Source: Nitrospina sp.
Lineage (GTDB): Bacteria > Nitrospinota > Nitrospinia > Nitrospinales > JACRGP01
DNA length: 64,000 nt
Assembly (NCBI GenBank): GCA_024648695.1
Contig: JACAVV010000017.1
Location: 1-64,000 of the forward strand
Direction of reading: 5' to 3'
Position numbers and translations under genes: made by a program. The notes under the pieces are model-generated. The model saw nothing but the letters and a program-made list of their open reading frames with translations, made no database searches and had not been told where the DNA came from. Positions 53,901 through 62,940 of this stretch are shown in pieces. Position 1 is the first letter of the stretch. Each line of letters begins with the position of its first letter.

Positions 53901-56900
53901 TGAACAACTGTTTATCACCAACACAAGTGGTTTTGACATTGACTGGAGCGCAGATACAGACCAGGATTGGCTCACGGTGACCCCCAACAGCGGGACCCTG
54001 GCTGATAATGATTCACAGTTTATTGAGATTTCGGTAAATGAAAACGCGGACAATTTAGCCTATCCCGGTATATATACCGCATTGATCGGATTCAACAATT
54101 TGACCAATGGAGAGGGTGACCAGATTGTAACCTTTACACTGACCGTGGGAGGCGATGGTGAGCTCTTCGTTAGTCCGACTACAGCCATCGAATCCAGCGG
54201 AGGTGATGGCGGGCCCTTTATTCCCACTACTCGTTCCTTCACTATGGAAAATGCTGGCGAAGAGCCCATTCAATGGAATCTTTTTACAGATAAGGCCTGG
54301 CTGGATTTTAAAGAAGATGGAACTGGGAACCAAACCGGAACCCTGGGAGTGGGTGAAAGCACAACAGTAAATGCTACCTTGAATGAGGATGCAGAAGATG
54401 TTTCTCCAGGATTTCACGACGCATATCTAGGCTTCCAAAATTTAACAAATGGAATGGGAGAGGAAGCTGTCATTTTCAGTCTGGATGTGGCTCCGGTAAA
54501 ACCGGTGATCCGGCCGATTGCGGATCAGTTTACCGAGCCCAACAAACTATTTACAAGTCCACCCCCTGTGACATCAGGCTCCAAACCCATCACCTATTCC
54601 CTGGCAAAGGGTCCGGAGGGCATGACCATTGATCCGGATACAGGGGTTGTGACCTGGGATAACCCGGATCCGGATGGCGCCGTGGAATTGGTCACAATCC
54701 GTGCTACCAATGCGGGAGGGTCGGACGAGGAGTCCTGGAATTTAAATGTCACCTCGGATCTCATTGCCCCGGTTATTCTTATTTCATTGGCACCGGCGGC
54801 AGAAGGGGGTAGCTCATTGCTGATACCCAACGCGGTCATCGAAGAATCCCCTCTTACCAATATAAAAATTCTACCGGATGTCCCCTATACCGGTCCGACA
54901 TTTGACGTGACGGGCACCGGGCCTTTCACCTGGGAGTTGCTTGAAGGTCCTTTTGGAATGGATATCGATCCGGTCACCGGTGTGGTGTCCTGGGAAACCC
55001 CGGTATTGACAGGGGCCTCTCCAGGCCATGCAGGTGGACCTGTAGACGTCAAAATCCGTGCTTGCAACGGGGATGGCTGTGACGATGTGTTCTGGACCAT
55101 TGAAGTGACTTCTGTCATAGACACTTTGAATCTTACCAGGATTGATGATGAAGATATTGAAGCGGATAAAGACTACACCGCCATCTCCAGTGTATTGGAA
55201 GCGGCCCAACCCGTAAAATGCTCCATGAGTGATGATGCTCCGGATAGAATGATAGCAGAGTATAAAAGTTCCTTAGGGTTTCAAGGTGGCTGTTTCGTAA
55301 CCTGGCGAAGCCCAGAAGACGGCGATGAAAACAATCCCAATGTGTTGAACGCCAGCGACAGTCGAAGCAATACGGGTCAACAGCAGTGGCAACTGGATGT
55401 TAAGGGAGGAACCGCTCCAACCATTGAGACCGTTCCCGACCAAAAAATTCTAACGGATAAACCTTATACGCAGTTTTTAAAGCAAGCGTCAGGAACGATA
55501 CCTGTTACCTGGAGCCTGGTAGAAGCACCTTCTGGAGTGTTGATCAACAACGTAAGGGGGGCAGTAACCTGGGCAAAACCGGAATTTAATGGGGAATCAA
55601 AAACGATAACCGTGAAGGTGGAGAATGGTTCAGGAAATGATACGGAATCCTGGGTACTCACCGAGGATTTTAAAGTGGTTACCATAACCAGCGGACCCTC
55701 CGGCACGCCCGACCCGATTGTCTCCGGCGGAGATGTCGTCTTAACGATTGAATCGACGCATTCTCAAAACTTACCAATCAATTATTCCTGGACTGCATTT
55801 TGTCAGGATATGTCGTCCCATGGCACCTTTAATGATTCTACGATAAAAGAACCCACTTGGACCGCGCCAATCAACAATACGGGCGATTTTTCAAATTGCA
55901 CCATCTTCGTCGATTTGATTGACGACGGTGGTTTCACCGATTCGGGAGATTATTCGCAATCCGTAGAACCCGAAGGATATGTCGAGCATGCCCTGACTAT
56001 TAGTAGTGACCCTGCTGGCACCCCGAACCCTGTATCATCAGGAGGAACGGTTTCTTTGAGTGTTACGGGATATGATACGGATGGGCATGCGATTGATTAT
56101 TCCTGGTCGGCTTCCTGCCCGGATTTAGATTCGAATGGTTTTTTTAATAATTCCCTTGCACAAAATCCGATTTGGTCTGCGCCGATAAATGACTCAGGCA
56201 GTTCCAGGAATTGCACACTTTCCGTAGAATTAGACGACAACAACAACGGTTTACCGGCTTCCGGCAACTTTATTCAAACAGTGAATAATTTTGATGATCC
56301 CGTGGGAGTGACCGATCATAAATTTTTTATAAGCAGTGGGCCGGATAGTTCACCAAATCCTGTTTCCTCGGGAGAGAAGGTATTACTAAGTGTTTCGGCC
56401 ACTGACGAAGAAAACCACACTATCAATTATTTCTGGTCCGCATTTTGTTCGGGTTTAAGCTCCAGCGGAACCTTTGATAACCCACAGGCACAGAACCCAA
56501 CCTGGACCGCTCCAATTAACAACACGGATGGTTCCAAGGAATGTACGCTGTTTGCCAATTTAGATGACGGGCATGGGTTGACGGCCTCCGACAGCCTGAT
56601 TCAAACGGTCAATCATGTTGTTGATTCAGGCGGTGGGATGGTGCATTCATTGACTATTAGCAGTGGCCCCGACAGTTCCCCGAATCCCGTTCCATCCGGA
56701 GGTTCGGTATCTTTAAGTGTTGCAGGTTCCGACACTGAAAATCACATGATTCAATATTCCTGGACCGCTTCTTGTCCGGTGCTAGGATCCAATGGTAGTT
56801 TTGATAATGCTTCCGCACAGAACCCAACCTGGGCCGCTCCCGTCAATGACACTGACAGTTCCTCGAATTGCACCATTTCCGTGGAATTGAACGATGGTCA

Positions 56901-58479
56901 TGGTTTAACAACATCAGTCGACTTGACGCAAACCGTCGAACTGGAGAATGTGACAAATCATAACTTGTCCATAACCCAGGGTCCGGACAGTTCGTCCAAC
57001 TTGGTATCCGCGGGTGGGGAGATTTCTTTAAGTGTCACAGGTTTGGACACCGAAGATCATCCGATCGATTACTTCTGGTCTGCCTTTTGCCCGGATCTAG
57101 GCTCCAATGGAATCTTTGATAAACCCTTCTCTCAAAACCCAACCTGGATCGCTCCGACAAAGAATGTTGGAGTTTCCAAAGAGTGTTCAATATTCGTCAA
57201 TTTGAGCGACGGTCATGGATTGATCGAAACCGGTACCCTGACTCAAATCGTCACCCCACCTTCAGGGGACCTTTCTGTGATGCCGTTGGATGAAAAAGTA
57301 GCGGGGGGCATGGTCGGTGGTCCTTTTGTTCCTTCACATTTTAATTATGCCTTGTCCGCATCCAATGGCGGGGTGGAATACGCGGTATCCAATACGACGG
57401 ATTACCTGGATCTTTCCAATACCAGGGGCAGTATCCATAACCGTAGTCAAGCCAGGGTTCACGTGACTGTAAACAGCAATGCCGAATTCCTTTTACCTGG
57501 AAAACATCAGGATACTTTGACTTTCACCAACACAACGCTTGGTACTTCCGAAGATAGAGTAATGAGGCTCTTTGTTGGTGATCCAAATGCAAACCAGAGG
57601 ATTCGTCTTCCGGAACAAAATGGGTTTCATCCGGTATGTATCAAAACCCTTTGTACCTATGTGGCCCACTCCTATACCCTGACAAACCTGGAGGATACGG
57701 ATATTAACTTTATGGGTATAACAAGTGCGGCCTGGCTTGATTTATACTCCAATACGGTGGACCTGTCTTTCAATGCGGATGGATCCATTTCCATGAGAGA
57801 CCTTCCCCCGAGGAAGGCTGACAATGTGTTCACAGGAACCATACCGGTCGGCCAGTCGGTGACCGTAAACGCTAACATTAACAGCGGGGTTGCCGAGGGT
57901 TCATCCGGTGATGCCGCAATCATATTTTATGACTCTGATAGTAACGAATTGCTGGCCATGGATACGGTCCCTTTAATGCTATTGGACGATCCCTTTGAAA
58001 CACCCAAGTCGCTAAGGGTCATCTCCCCTTACTGGCAGGCTGATAACTCGGTATATACCTTTATTGCCGTGAGCCACCCTGGATTGAGCATGATCAATTC
58101 CCAGGTAGGTGTTGAAATCGATGCCATACAATCGGACATGGTTCCATTTGGTCCCACCGCAGAATTTACAATCTCAGCAAACAACACAAAGCGTGTGTTC
58201 ATTGTCGCAACCAATAACGAGAATATTAATGAAACCACGATTCCTGATGGAGCTTTTATAGTCGGGACTTCAACGGGCAAACACGGCCAGTTGGTCATTA
58301 CACCTGAAGCCACCGATCCCAATTCTATTCTGGCCAACGGCTATCCTGACGTCACCATGCTTAACTTCTGGGGCGCCGTCGTCGTTCAAGACACTAGCAC
58401 AGGCTTTGCGATGGAGTTTGTGGGGGATACACACGATTCCCAAGCGGTTGGAAATGGTAATGTGAGTGGAGTGAATTAA
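50950..58479 (+). CDS. second giant repeat surface protein (2509 residues)
   Basis: A signal region is near residues 28-47 (ending SEA). It is followed by ten GGPF/BACON-like units of about 110 residues (47-1177), putative-Ig units (1184-1574; TIDPDTGVVTWDNP), five cysteine-paired Ig-like units (1576-2102; SSGPDSSPNPVSSGG then FWSAFC), one more GGPF unit (2107-2210) and a C-terminal module (about 2214-2509) homologous to the end of the 5368-residue protein. The putative-Ig, Ig-like and C-terminal parts occur in the same order in both proteins, so the genes are paralogues that gained or lost repeat blocks. The start is GTG at 50950 or ATG at 50956, with no strong ribosome site. Probably extracellular and adhesive; function not established. 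Confidence 0.85.
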   Translation: MKMKIGVLKLGFNSHPFLGCVIKGLLRFNVLGFFILLFLPTVSEAALEVYHSTQYYGTITSSRGGPFTPVPYQLENTGGSSLDWLVSSSQTWVDIEDESGNTSGTLAAGDVLEMVALFNTEAESLGLGTHTSTLTFSDTTNGTDEEITLNLELIEIGSLKVYRNLSTATEREGGPYSPDSIFLENTTSVSVDWEVTIFDNWIDVEGSGGNSSGTLPSGAVKELTLSVNSNADAFGSGSVNEATFFITDNSHTAITELTKTLTIGDGFLQTSGSLDTVTGSAGGPFRFPKTLYIENTGNGSLDWEISSTDTWFGAEGSDGNSSGTLGIGEAKVITAFFNEDANGFSAGTYTGTLTITDSTNNVDIFKTVTLTINPGVLEVESSDTTITSVGNEGGPFSVREQSYTLKNAGEDSFDWQVDVDQTWVTVETPASAVSGTLAPGELQEIVISLNSVADSLSPGTHTATIDIEDTTNSNTISRTFSLTVDSGAFSGIGNGVLQVDQFGNFNTTLTATGNYGGPFSPISRMYTLTNIGGQSLDWTATIPESWVFLDQTSGTLEPGEQTVVKATFNNNANILQAGFHNSEIEFKDATNNLSAGVYTQSINISSGLLNFNNNNLYSTASQGKPFIDGTLFRKLTNTGGSPLDWTGSSSVNWITVTPNSGTLQPGESLYVKETLNSNAESLAPSINSYTGDLTYTNTTNDYGSWTIINAVRLVVREGTLLVDNLHLKSWVEGNQGGPFKPFNSTLLTLFRKLTNTGGYPLDWAISSSVNWITVTPGNGTLQSGETIYVKETVNSNAESLGPSTGYKGNLRYTNTTNDKYPTETNNAFNLNVNPGKLSVVNPNPNAYATGPPGGPFKPWGGLMTNYRELTNTGGSIIDWAASSPVDWVMVTPKSGTLQPGETIFVKEALNKNNADGLGPHYWHTGNLKYFNTTNDSGSRLIGNGSNFWAYNLFVTGTEASGELTSISTNVIDVSGPGGGPFDINEQLFITNTSGFDIDWSADTDQDWLTVTPNSGTLADNDSQFIEISVNENADNLAYPGIYTALIGFNNLTNGEGDQIVTFTLTVGGDGELFVSPTTAIESSGGDGGPFIPTTRSFTMENAGEEPIQWNLFTDKAWLDFKEDGTGNQTGTLGVGESTTVNATLNEDAEDVSPGFHDAYLGFQNLTNGMGEEAVIFSLDVAPVKPVIRPIADQFTEPNKLFTSPPPVTSGSKPITYSLAKGPEGMTIDPDTGVVTWDNPDPDGAVELVTIRATNAGGSDEESWNLNVTSDLIAPVILISLAPAAEGGSSLLIPNAVIEESPLTNIKILPDVPYTGPTFDVTGTGPFTWELLEGPFGMDIDPVTGVVSWETPVLTGASPGHAGGPVDVKIRACNGDGCDDVFWTIEVTSVIDTLNLTRIDDEDIEADKDYTAISSVLEAAQPVKCSMSDDAPDRMIAEYKSSLGFQGGCFVTWRSPEDGDENNPNVLNASDSRSNTGQQQWQLDVKGGTAPTIETVPDQKILTDKPYTQFLKQASGTIPVTWSLVEAPSGVLINNVRGAVTWAKPEFNGESKTITVKVENGSGNDTESWVLTEDFKVVTITSGPSGTPDPIVSGGDVVLTIESTHSQNLPINYSWTAFCQDMSSHGTFNDSTIKEPTWTAPINNTGDFSNCTIFVDLIDDGGFTDSGDYSQSVEPEGYVEHALTISSDPAGTPNPVSSGGTVSLSVTGYDTDGHAIDYSWSASCPDLDSNGFFNNSLAQNPIWSAPINDSGSSRNCTLSVELDDNNNGLPASGNFIQTVNNFDDPVGVTDHKFFISSGPDSSPNPVSSGEKVLLSVSATDEENHTINYFWSAFCSGLSSSGTFDNPQAQNPTWTAPINNTDGSKECTLFANLDDGHGLTASDSLIQTVNHVVDSGGGMVHSLTISSGPDSSPNPVPSGGSVSLSVAGSDTENHMIQYSWTASCPVLGSNGSFDNASAQNPTWAAPVNDTDSSSNCTISVELNDGHGLTTSVDLTQTVELENVTNHNLSITQGPDSSSNLVSAGGEISLSVTGLDTEDHPIDYFWSAFCPDLGSNGIFDKPFSQNPTWIAPTKNVGVSKECSIFVNLSDGHGLIETGTLTQIVTPPSGDLSVMPLDEKVAGGMVGGPFVPSHFNYALSASNGGVEYAVSNTTDYLDLSNTRGSIHNRSQARVHVTVNSNAEFLLPGKHQDTLTFTNTTLGTSEDRVMRLFVGDPNANQRIRLPEQNGFHPVCIKTLCTYVAHSYTLTNLEDTDINFMGITSAAWLDLYSNTVDLSFNADGSISMRDLPPRKADNVFTGTIPVGQSVTVNANINSGVAEGSSGDAAIIFYDSDSNELLAMDTVPLMLLDDPFETPKSLRVISPYWQADNSVYTFIAVSHPGLSMINSQVGVEIDAIQSDMVPFGPTAEFTISANNTKRVFIVATNNENINETTIPDGAFIVGTSTGKHGQLVITPEATDPNSILANGYPDVTMLNFWGAVVVQDTSTGFAMEFVGDTHDSQAVGNGNVSGVN
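51090..54480 (+). repeat. ten tandem GGPF/BACON-like repeats
   Basis: Each unit has GGPFxP, LTNTGGxxLDWxxSSSxxWVTV, SGTLxPGE and TGxLTYTNTTND. Units 6-8 (about 52780-53810) are closer to each other than to the rest, which points to recent internal duplication. The same unit occurs three times in the larger neighbour (44420-45430). Confidence 0.82.
55675..57255 (+). repeat. five tandem cysteine-paired Ig-like repeats
   Basis: Each unit of about 105 residues has SGPDSSPNPVSSGG, DxEDHxIxYxWSASCP and SFDNxxAQNPTWxAPxN before a second cysteine (NCT or ECT) and DGHGL. A disulfide between the two cysteines is likely. Three homologous units are scattered through the 5368-residue protein. Confidence 0.8.
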
Positions 58480-58583
58480 ACCGGATGATTACTTTATTAA
58501 AATTAATAAGGGTATGTAGGACTTCTTGAATTTTAGTCATGGGGTCGGGACAATTCAAGAACCATAAATTTAATTGGAAAAGA

Positions 58584-58618
58584 AAAAGGGCCTAAAATAT
58601 AATACTTTAGGCCCTTTT
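58584..58618 (-). terminator. rho-independent terminator of the tRNA-Pro gene
   Basis: AAAAGGGCCTAAA pairs perfectly with TTTAGGCCCTTTT across a nine-base loop. On the minus strand it lies five bases past the CCA end and is followed by a T-run. Confidence 0.88.
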
Positions 58619-58621
58619 AAA

Positions 58622-58701
<80 letters not shown>

Positions 58702-58995
58702 TTATTCTTTAGGCTTTGTTTGTCCGGAAATATATGCTCGGCTTGTTGGGGTTTATGCGGTGAATGTCCTGATTTCTTTTATTTATGCCATTCCGCTAAA
58801 ATAATTGATTTCTCTGAAACTGTCAATACGATAAAGCCTGCCGGGCTTTAGATTTTTATATTTTTTGTCCTGCCAGGGCCTGTTGTGATAATATCTTAAT
58901 TTATCAGGCTAAAACCACTTTCCTTTTAGGTAATTTTCCTTCACAGGATTGGGTTTCATTTCACTTTAACGTTGTATTTCGAACCAGACGACATA

Positions 58996-59313
58996 ATGGA
59001 TATTAAAAAGATTGCAGATATGATTAGCTACAAGGCTGAAAAGTTGAATAAAGTCAGCCTTTTTGATACCGACAACTTTTTTTGCGATGTATACTGCTTT
59101 GAACCGGGACAATTTCAAAAAGTCCATTCACACGACGAATCCGACAAAACCTACTATGTCCTGGAGGGTAAAGGAAAAGTTACTGTCGGGTCTGAAGAAA
59201 AAGAATTGTGTGCCGGTGAAATCACCATCGCTCCGGCTGGCGAAGATCATGGTGTGGTCAACCACACCGATCAGCGACTGGTGATGCTCGTTTTTATGGC
59301 TCCAAAACCTTGA
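58996..59313 (+). CDS. small single-domain cupin protein
   Basis: From the ATG at 58996 this is 105 residues. It has cupin motif 1 (HSHDESDKTYYVLEGKG, with metal-ligand histidines and a glutamate) and motif 2 (ITIAPAGEDHGVVN, with a final histidine). A bound metal is likely and the specific activity unknown. The frame extends upstream to a TTG at 58972, but the ATG fits the domain start better. It is 37 bases upstream of the radical SAM gene on the same strand, so the two are probably cotranscribed. Confidence 0.82.
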   Translation: MDIKKIADMISYKAEKLNKVSLFDTDNFFCDVYCFEPGQFQKVHSHDESDKTYYVLEGKGKVTVGSEEKELCAGEITIAPAGEDHGVVNHTDQRLVMLVFMAPKP

Positions 59314-59350
59314 CGTCCCGTTCCTGGGGAAATAAATAAAGGATTGTTTC

Positions 59351-61129
59351 ATGATTTACCTGGTATTTCCATCGTCCTGGCATCCTTCTCAGCCCTATTT
59401 GAGTTTGCCTTCTTTGAAAGGTTTTTTACACAAACACGGGATTGAAGATGTGGTTCAAAGGGATCTCGCTATCGAATTGTTGGACCATTTATGCACCTGG
59501 GAAAAAACCGAACCGCTCTATGACCGTATTTTGAGTGAACTGAGGGATTTGGGATCGCGTTCCTTTCTCACGGATTTGGAACAGGAAAAGTTCGCCAAGT
59601 TGCGCGAGGCGGAAGAGGTCATTCCTGCCTTGCACGACCAGATTGACGAGGCCAAGAAATCGCTGAGGTGTCAGGATTTTTATGATATTGAGCGTTATAT
59701 GGAAAGCCTGAAAATCATTGATGTCTGGCTCGATAATATTCTGGCTCCGTATTATCCGTCGCAATTGACCGTGATCGGAAGCCAGATGCGCTACTCGCCT
59801 TATTCTACCAGGGAAATTCTGGAGTCTTTTAATAATCCCAACGAAAACTTTTTTTACGATCTGTATAAAGAGCATTATATCGATTCGATTGTTTCGAAGG
59901 ATATCGATTTGCTGGGGGTTTCCATCACCTCGGTCGAACAGATCATTCCCGGCCTGACCCTTGCGCATTTGGTTAAGGAACGTCGTCCGGATATTCATAT
60001 CACGGTTGGTGGCAGTGTGTTCACCAAGCTGGTGGATGTGCTGGAAAAGGGATCGCCGCTTTTTAATTTTGTCGACAGTTTTGTGGTACACGAAGGGGAG
60101 ACGCCTCTTCTTCGTCTGGTTCAGGAACTGCGCGGAAACCGCGAACTGGATAAGGTTCCGAATCTGGTTTGGGAAGATCAGGGCAGAGTCCGGGTGAACC
60201 GTCCTTTCGCCAAGGAAGAATTGAATGAACTGCCGACACCGGATTTTGATGGCATGCCTTTGGATCTGTACCTTTCACCGGAGCGCGTATTGCCGATCAT
60301 GGGATCACGCGGATGTTACTGGGAAAAATGTGCGTTTTGTTCGATTCCATTTGACCACATGGATTTCCATGTGCGCTATGCGGAGACGGTGGTGCAGGAT
60401 GTGGTCAATTTGAAAGAGAAATACAACTGCAATTATTTTTTCTTTACGGACGAGGCGCTTCCGATCAATTTCATGCGCACCTTTGCCGGAAAACTGGTGG
60501 AAGAGAAGGTCGATATTCAATGGACCGGTGAACTCAAATTTGAAAAGAGTTTGCTTCGCGATGACCGCATGGAAATTTTGTACCGTTCCGGGTGCCGAAA
60601 GTTGATCTTTGGATTGGAGTCCTACAACCAGCGGGTGTTGAACTCAATGAAAAAAGGTGTCGACCAGGAAGTCATAGATAAAACGGTGGAGGAATGCCTG
60701 CGCATTGGAATCGCCATGCATTTTTACATCCTCGTTGGATTCCCCACGGAAACGAAGGAAGAGGTGATGGACTCCATCAACTTTGTAATGGACAATCGTG
60801 AAATGCTCGACTCGCCCGGTTTCTCCTGCATCACCTCGCAATTCGACTTCGAACGCGGTACTCCCATCGAGAAAAATCCTGGTGAGTGGGGAATCACCAA
60901 ACTGTATACGCCTCCTGACCATGACTTGAGTTTGGGTTATTCCTATGACATCAATGTGGGCCTTACAGCAGAAGAGGCAACGGAGGTGTATCAGGAAGTG
61001 GTCGAGATTTTAAGCCGGGAGGTTATGACCTTTCCGCATAATTACTCTTTGGCGGACGGTTTGTTGTACCTGGGCCATCATGAAAAGCATAATATCCAGG
61101 ACCGTTTGCTGGCTTTGGCGCCTGCCTAA
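59351..61129 (+). CDS. B12-binding-type radical SAM protein
   Basis: This 592-residue protein has an N-terminal helical part, a cobalamin-binding-like domain (about 185-290; VGGSVFTKLVD and SFVVHEGETPL) and a radical SAM core. The iron-sulfur cluster cysteines are C322, C327 and C330 in SRGCYWEKCAFC. The C-x4-C-x2-C spacing is the variant seen in several B12-dependent radical SAM families. FGLESYNQRVLNSMKKG (about 420-436) and LVGFPTETKEE are typical later segments. Substrate cannot be told from sequence; methylation, ring rearrangement and RiPP or lipid modification are all possible. AAAGGA lies about eight bases before the ATG. It overlaps the ABC permease gene tail to tail by four bases. 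Confidence 0.85.
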   Translation: MIYLVFPSSWHPSQPYLSLPSLKGFLHKHGIEDVVQRDLAIELLDHLCTWEKTEPLYDRILSELRDLGSRSFLTDLEQEKFAKLREAEEVIPALHDQIDEAKKSLRCQDFYDIERYMESLKIIDVWLDNILAPYYPSQLTVIGSQMRYSPYSTREILESFNNPNENFFYDLYKEHYIDSIVSKDIDLLGVSITSVEQIIPGLTLAHLVKERRPDIHITVGGSVFTKLVDVLEKGSPLFNFVDSFVVHEGETPLLRLVQELRGNRELDKVPNLVWEDQGRVRVNRPFAKEELNELPTPDFDGMPLDLYLSPERVLPIMGSRGCYWEKCAFCSIPFDHMDFHVRYAETVVQDVVNLKEKYNCNYFFFTDEALPINFMRTFAGKLVEEKVDIQWTGELKFEKSLLRDDRMEILYRSGCRKLIFGLESYNQRVLNSMKKGVDQEVIDKTVEECLRIGIAMHFYILVGFPTETKEEVMDSINFVMDNREMLDSPGFSCITSQFDFERGTPIEKNPGEWGITKLYTPPDHDLSLGYSYDINVGLTAEEATEVYQEVVEILSREVMTFPHNYSLADGLLYLGHHEKHNIQDRLLALAPA

Positions 61130-61962
61130 GCTGAGTTGGGGGCTTCTTTTTTCTTCTTGATCAAGTAGGTGATCAGGCAGATTATAAACACCATTCCGAA
61201 CGATCCCACAATAGCAGAACCTGTCGGTAAATCGAAACCATAAGATAAGAACATCCCACTCACGCAAGTGACGATTCCAAGCCCCCCACCAAAAAGAAAT
61301 TGTCCTTTAAAAGTGTCCAGAAAAAAGAAACTGCAAACCGCAGGAACGATTAGAAGTGTGAATATGAGATAGATGCCTGCAGTTTTCACAAAAAACACGA
61401 TAACCGTTCCCAAAATCAGATAGAACAGAAAATCCCATCCCTGCTGGTTTTTTCCGGTAACAGAGGTTTCTTTGTAGCTTTGCGAGAGTTGCAAAAACTT
61501 GCTGTGATACCTTCGAAAAAATACTAGCGTCAACAGCGCAATTCCGGTAGAGACAAATAATTCGTTCCAACTCATCCAAAGAATCGAACCGTTCAGCAAT
61601 GTCTTGATATGCTCTGCCCCATGATAGTGATGGCTGACAAATAAAATAGCAACAGCAGACCCCACAATGTAAACAATACCAATGATTGCTTCCTGAGGTA
61701 CCCGCGATTGCAATTTGCGGGCAAAGGAGAAAAATCCTGCTCCTGAAAGGATGCATACGAATGAAATAAGTTGTGCCCGAAAGCTTTCTTCAGGAAGGTC
61801 CCAAACGAAGGCAACGGTGCTACCCAAAGCGGCAAGTTGAGCCAGGGCCAAATCCACAAATATGATTTCCCGCTTTAGAACGTGGATTCCGAAATAGGTG
61901 AAGATCAACGGCAGAAGGAGGCAGGCCCCCAAAGGGGCCGCCATAAAGGTAAAGTCAATCAT
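61126..61962 (-). CDS. zinc/manganese-type ABC transporter permease
   Basis: This 278-residue integral membrane protein has about eight helices and belongs to the ABC-3 (ZnuB/TroC/MntB) family: HVLKREIIFVDLALAQLAALG (about 28-48) and a later EAIIGIVYIVGSA (about 115-127). It couples to an ATPase not seen in the window. Its ATG overlaps the stop of the upstream binding-protein gene (ATGA), so the two are translationally coupled. Confidence 0.88.
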   Translation of the reverse strand: MIDFTFMAAPLGACLLLPLIFTYFGIHVLKREIIFVDLALAQLAALGSTVAFVWDLPEESFRAQLISFVCILSGAGFFSFARKLQSRVPQEAIIGIVYIVGSAVAILFVSHHYHGAEHIKTLLNGSILWMSWNELFVSTGIALLTLVFFRRYHSKFLQLSQSYKETSVTGKNQQGWDFLFYLILGTVIVFFVKTAGIYLIFTLLIVPAVCSFFFLDTFKGQFLFGGGLGIVTCVSGMFLSYGFDLPTGSAIVGSFGMVFIICLITYLIKKKKEAPNSA

Positions 61963-62900
61963 GGTGATTTCGATAATTCCTGTTCATAACGGTTCACCAG
62001 ATATTCTATAAATGAGATATAGTCCCTGGCTTCCGGAATCCCATTCACCATTGCAGGTAGCACAACCACACGGGCATTGGTTTTTTGCGCCAGTAAATCC
62101 GACCACTTGGTAGGAAAGTAATTGGTGTTGATAATCAAGTTGGAATGTTGACGTTTCATTTCCACAGCCAAATCAGCTAAATGCCGAGGTGACGGCAAGA
62201 TGCCAGGCCGAATTTCAACATTCCCCAGGTATTGTAGTCCGAATCGGGCGAAAAAGTAACTCCAGTTGCGGTGGTAAGTCACGATCTTTTTATCACTAAA
62301 CTTTCTCAACCGATTTTCCCATTGTTTTAATTTTGTGTTTACTTTTGTTTCGAAAGCTCCCGCGTTGGATTTGTAGAGGGACTCGTTTTCCGGATCCAGG
62401 ATTGACATTCTTTCGGCTATGGAATGAGCTATACGGATTCCATTCAGAGGGTCCATGGTATAGTGAGGATTTCCAAATGGATGCACGTCTCCCATGGAGC
62501 GGTCTACCACGCCAAAAGGAATTTCCAATATTTGATCCACAGACTGTGAAAGATCCAAATGCCCAATTTGCCCAAAACGGATTTGGCGGTTTCTGCTTCC
62601 CTCAATCAGTTGTGGGAGCCAGGCAGATTCCAGGTCGAGCCCATGATAAAGTAGTAAATCTGCCCGGTTTACCATCACCATATAGCTCGGTTTTGGGTCG
62701 ACATGATGAGGGTCTTGATAACCTCTTGCAATACTTTTGACCACTGCGAGGTTTTGTCCCACTTCTTTTGCTAATGCGGCGAGGTTTTCGGTTGTGCCGA
62801 CTACATTTAATTTTGCCCAAGTGGGAGGGACAAAATATAAAGAAAGGATTCCCAGCAGGAAAACCGTTTTAAAAAAACTAAAATTTTTATATGAAATCAT
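61959..62900 (-). CDS. zinc/manganese-type ABC transporter substrate-binding protein
   Basis: From the ATG at 62900 (AGGAAGGAA upstream) this is 313 residues. A signal peptide (about 8-29, ending TWA) precedes the ZnuA/TroA fold. Metal-ligand positions are visible: H65 or H66 in QDPHHVDPKPS, H140 and H146 in DVHPFGNPHYTMDP, and a histidine in TYHRNWSYF. The long open frame continues upstream to 63140, inside the next gene, but that is not credible as the start. No long histidine-rich loop like that of ZnuA is seen. The neighbouring outer-membrane protein with a histidine-rich segment makes zinc the likely substrate. Confidence 0.88.
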   Translation of the reverse strand: MISYKNFSFFKTVFLLGILSLYFVPPTWAKLNVVGTTENLAALAKEVGQNLAVVKSIARGYQDPHHVDPKPSYMVMVNRADLLLYHGLDLESAWLPQLIEGSRNRQIRFGQIGHLDLSQSVDQILEIPFGVVDRSMGDVHPFGNPHYTMDPLNGIRIAHSIAERMSILDPENESLYKSNAGAFETKVNTKLKQWENRLRKFSDKKIVTYHRNWSYFFARFGLQYLGNVEIRPGILPSPRHLADLAVEMKRQHSNLIINTNYFPTKWSDLLAQKTNARVVVLPAMVNGIPEARDYISFIEYLVNRYEQELSKSP

Positions 62901-62940
62901 GATTGTTGTTCCTTCCTGATCTGATTTGCTTGCTAATGGA

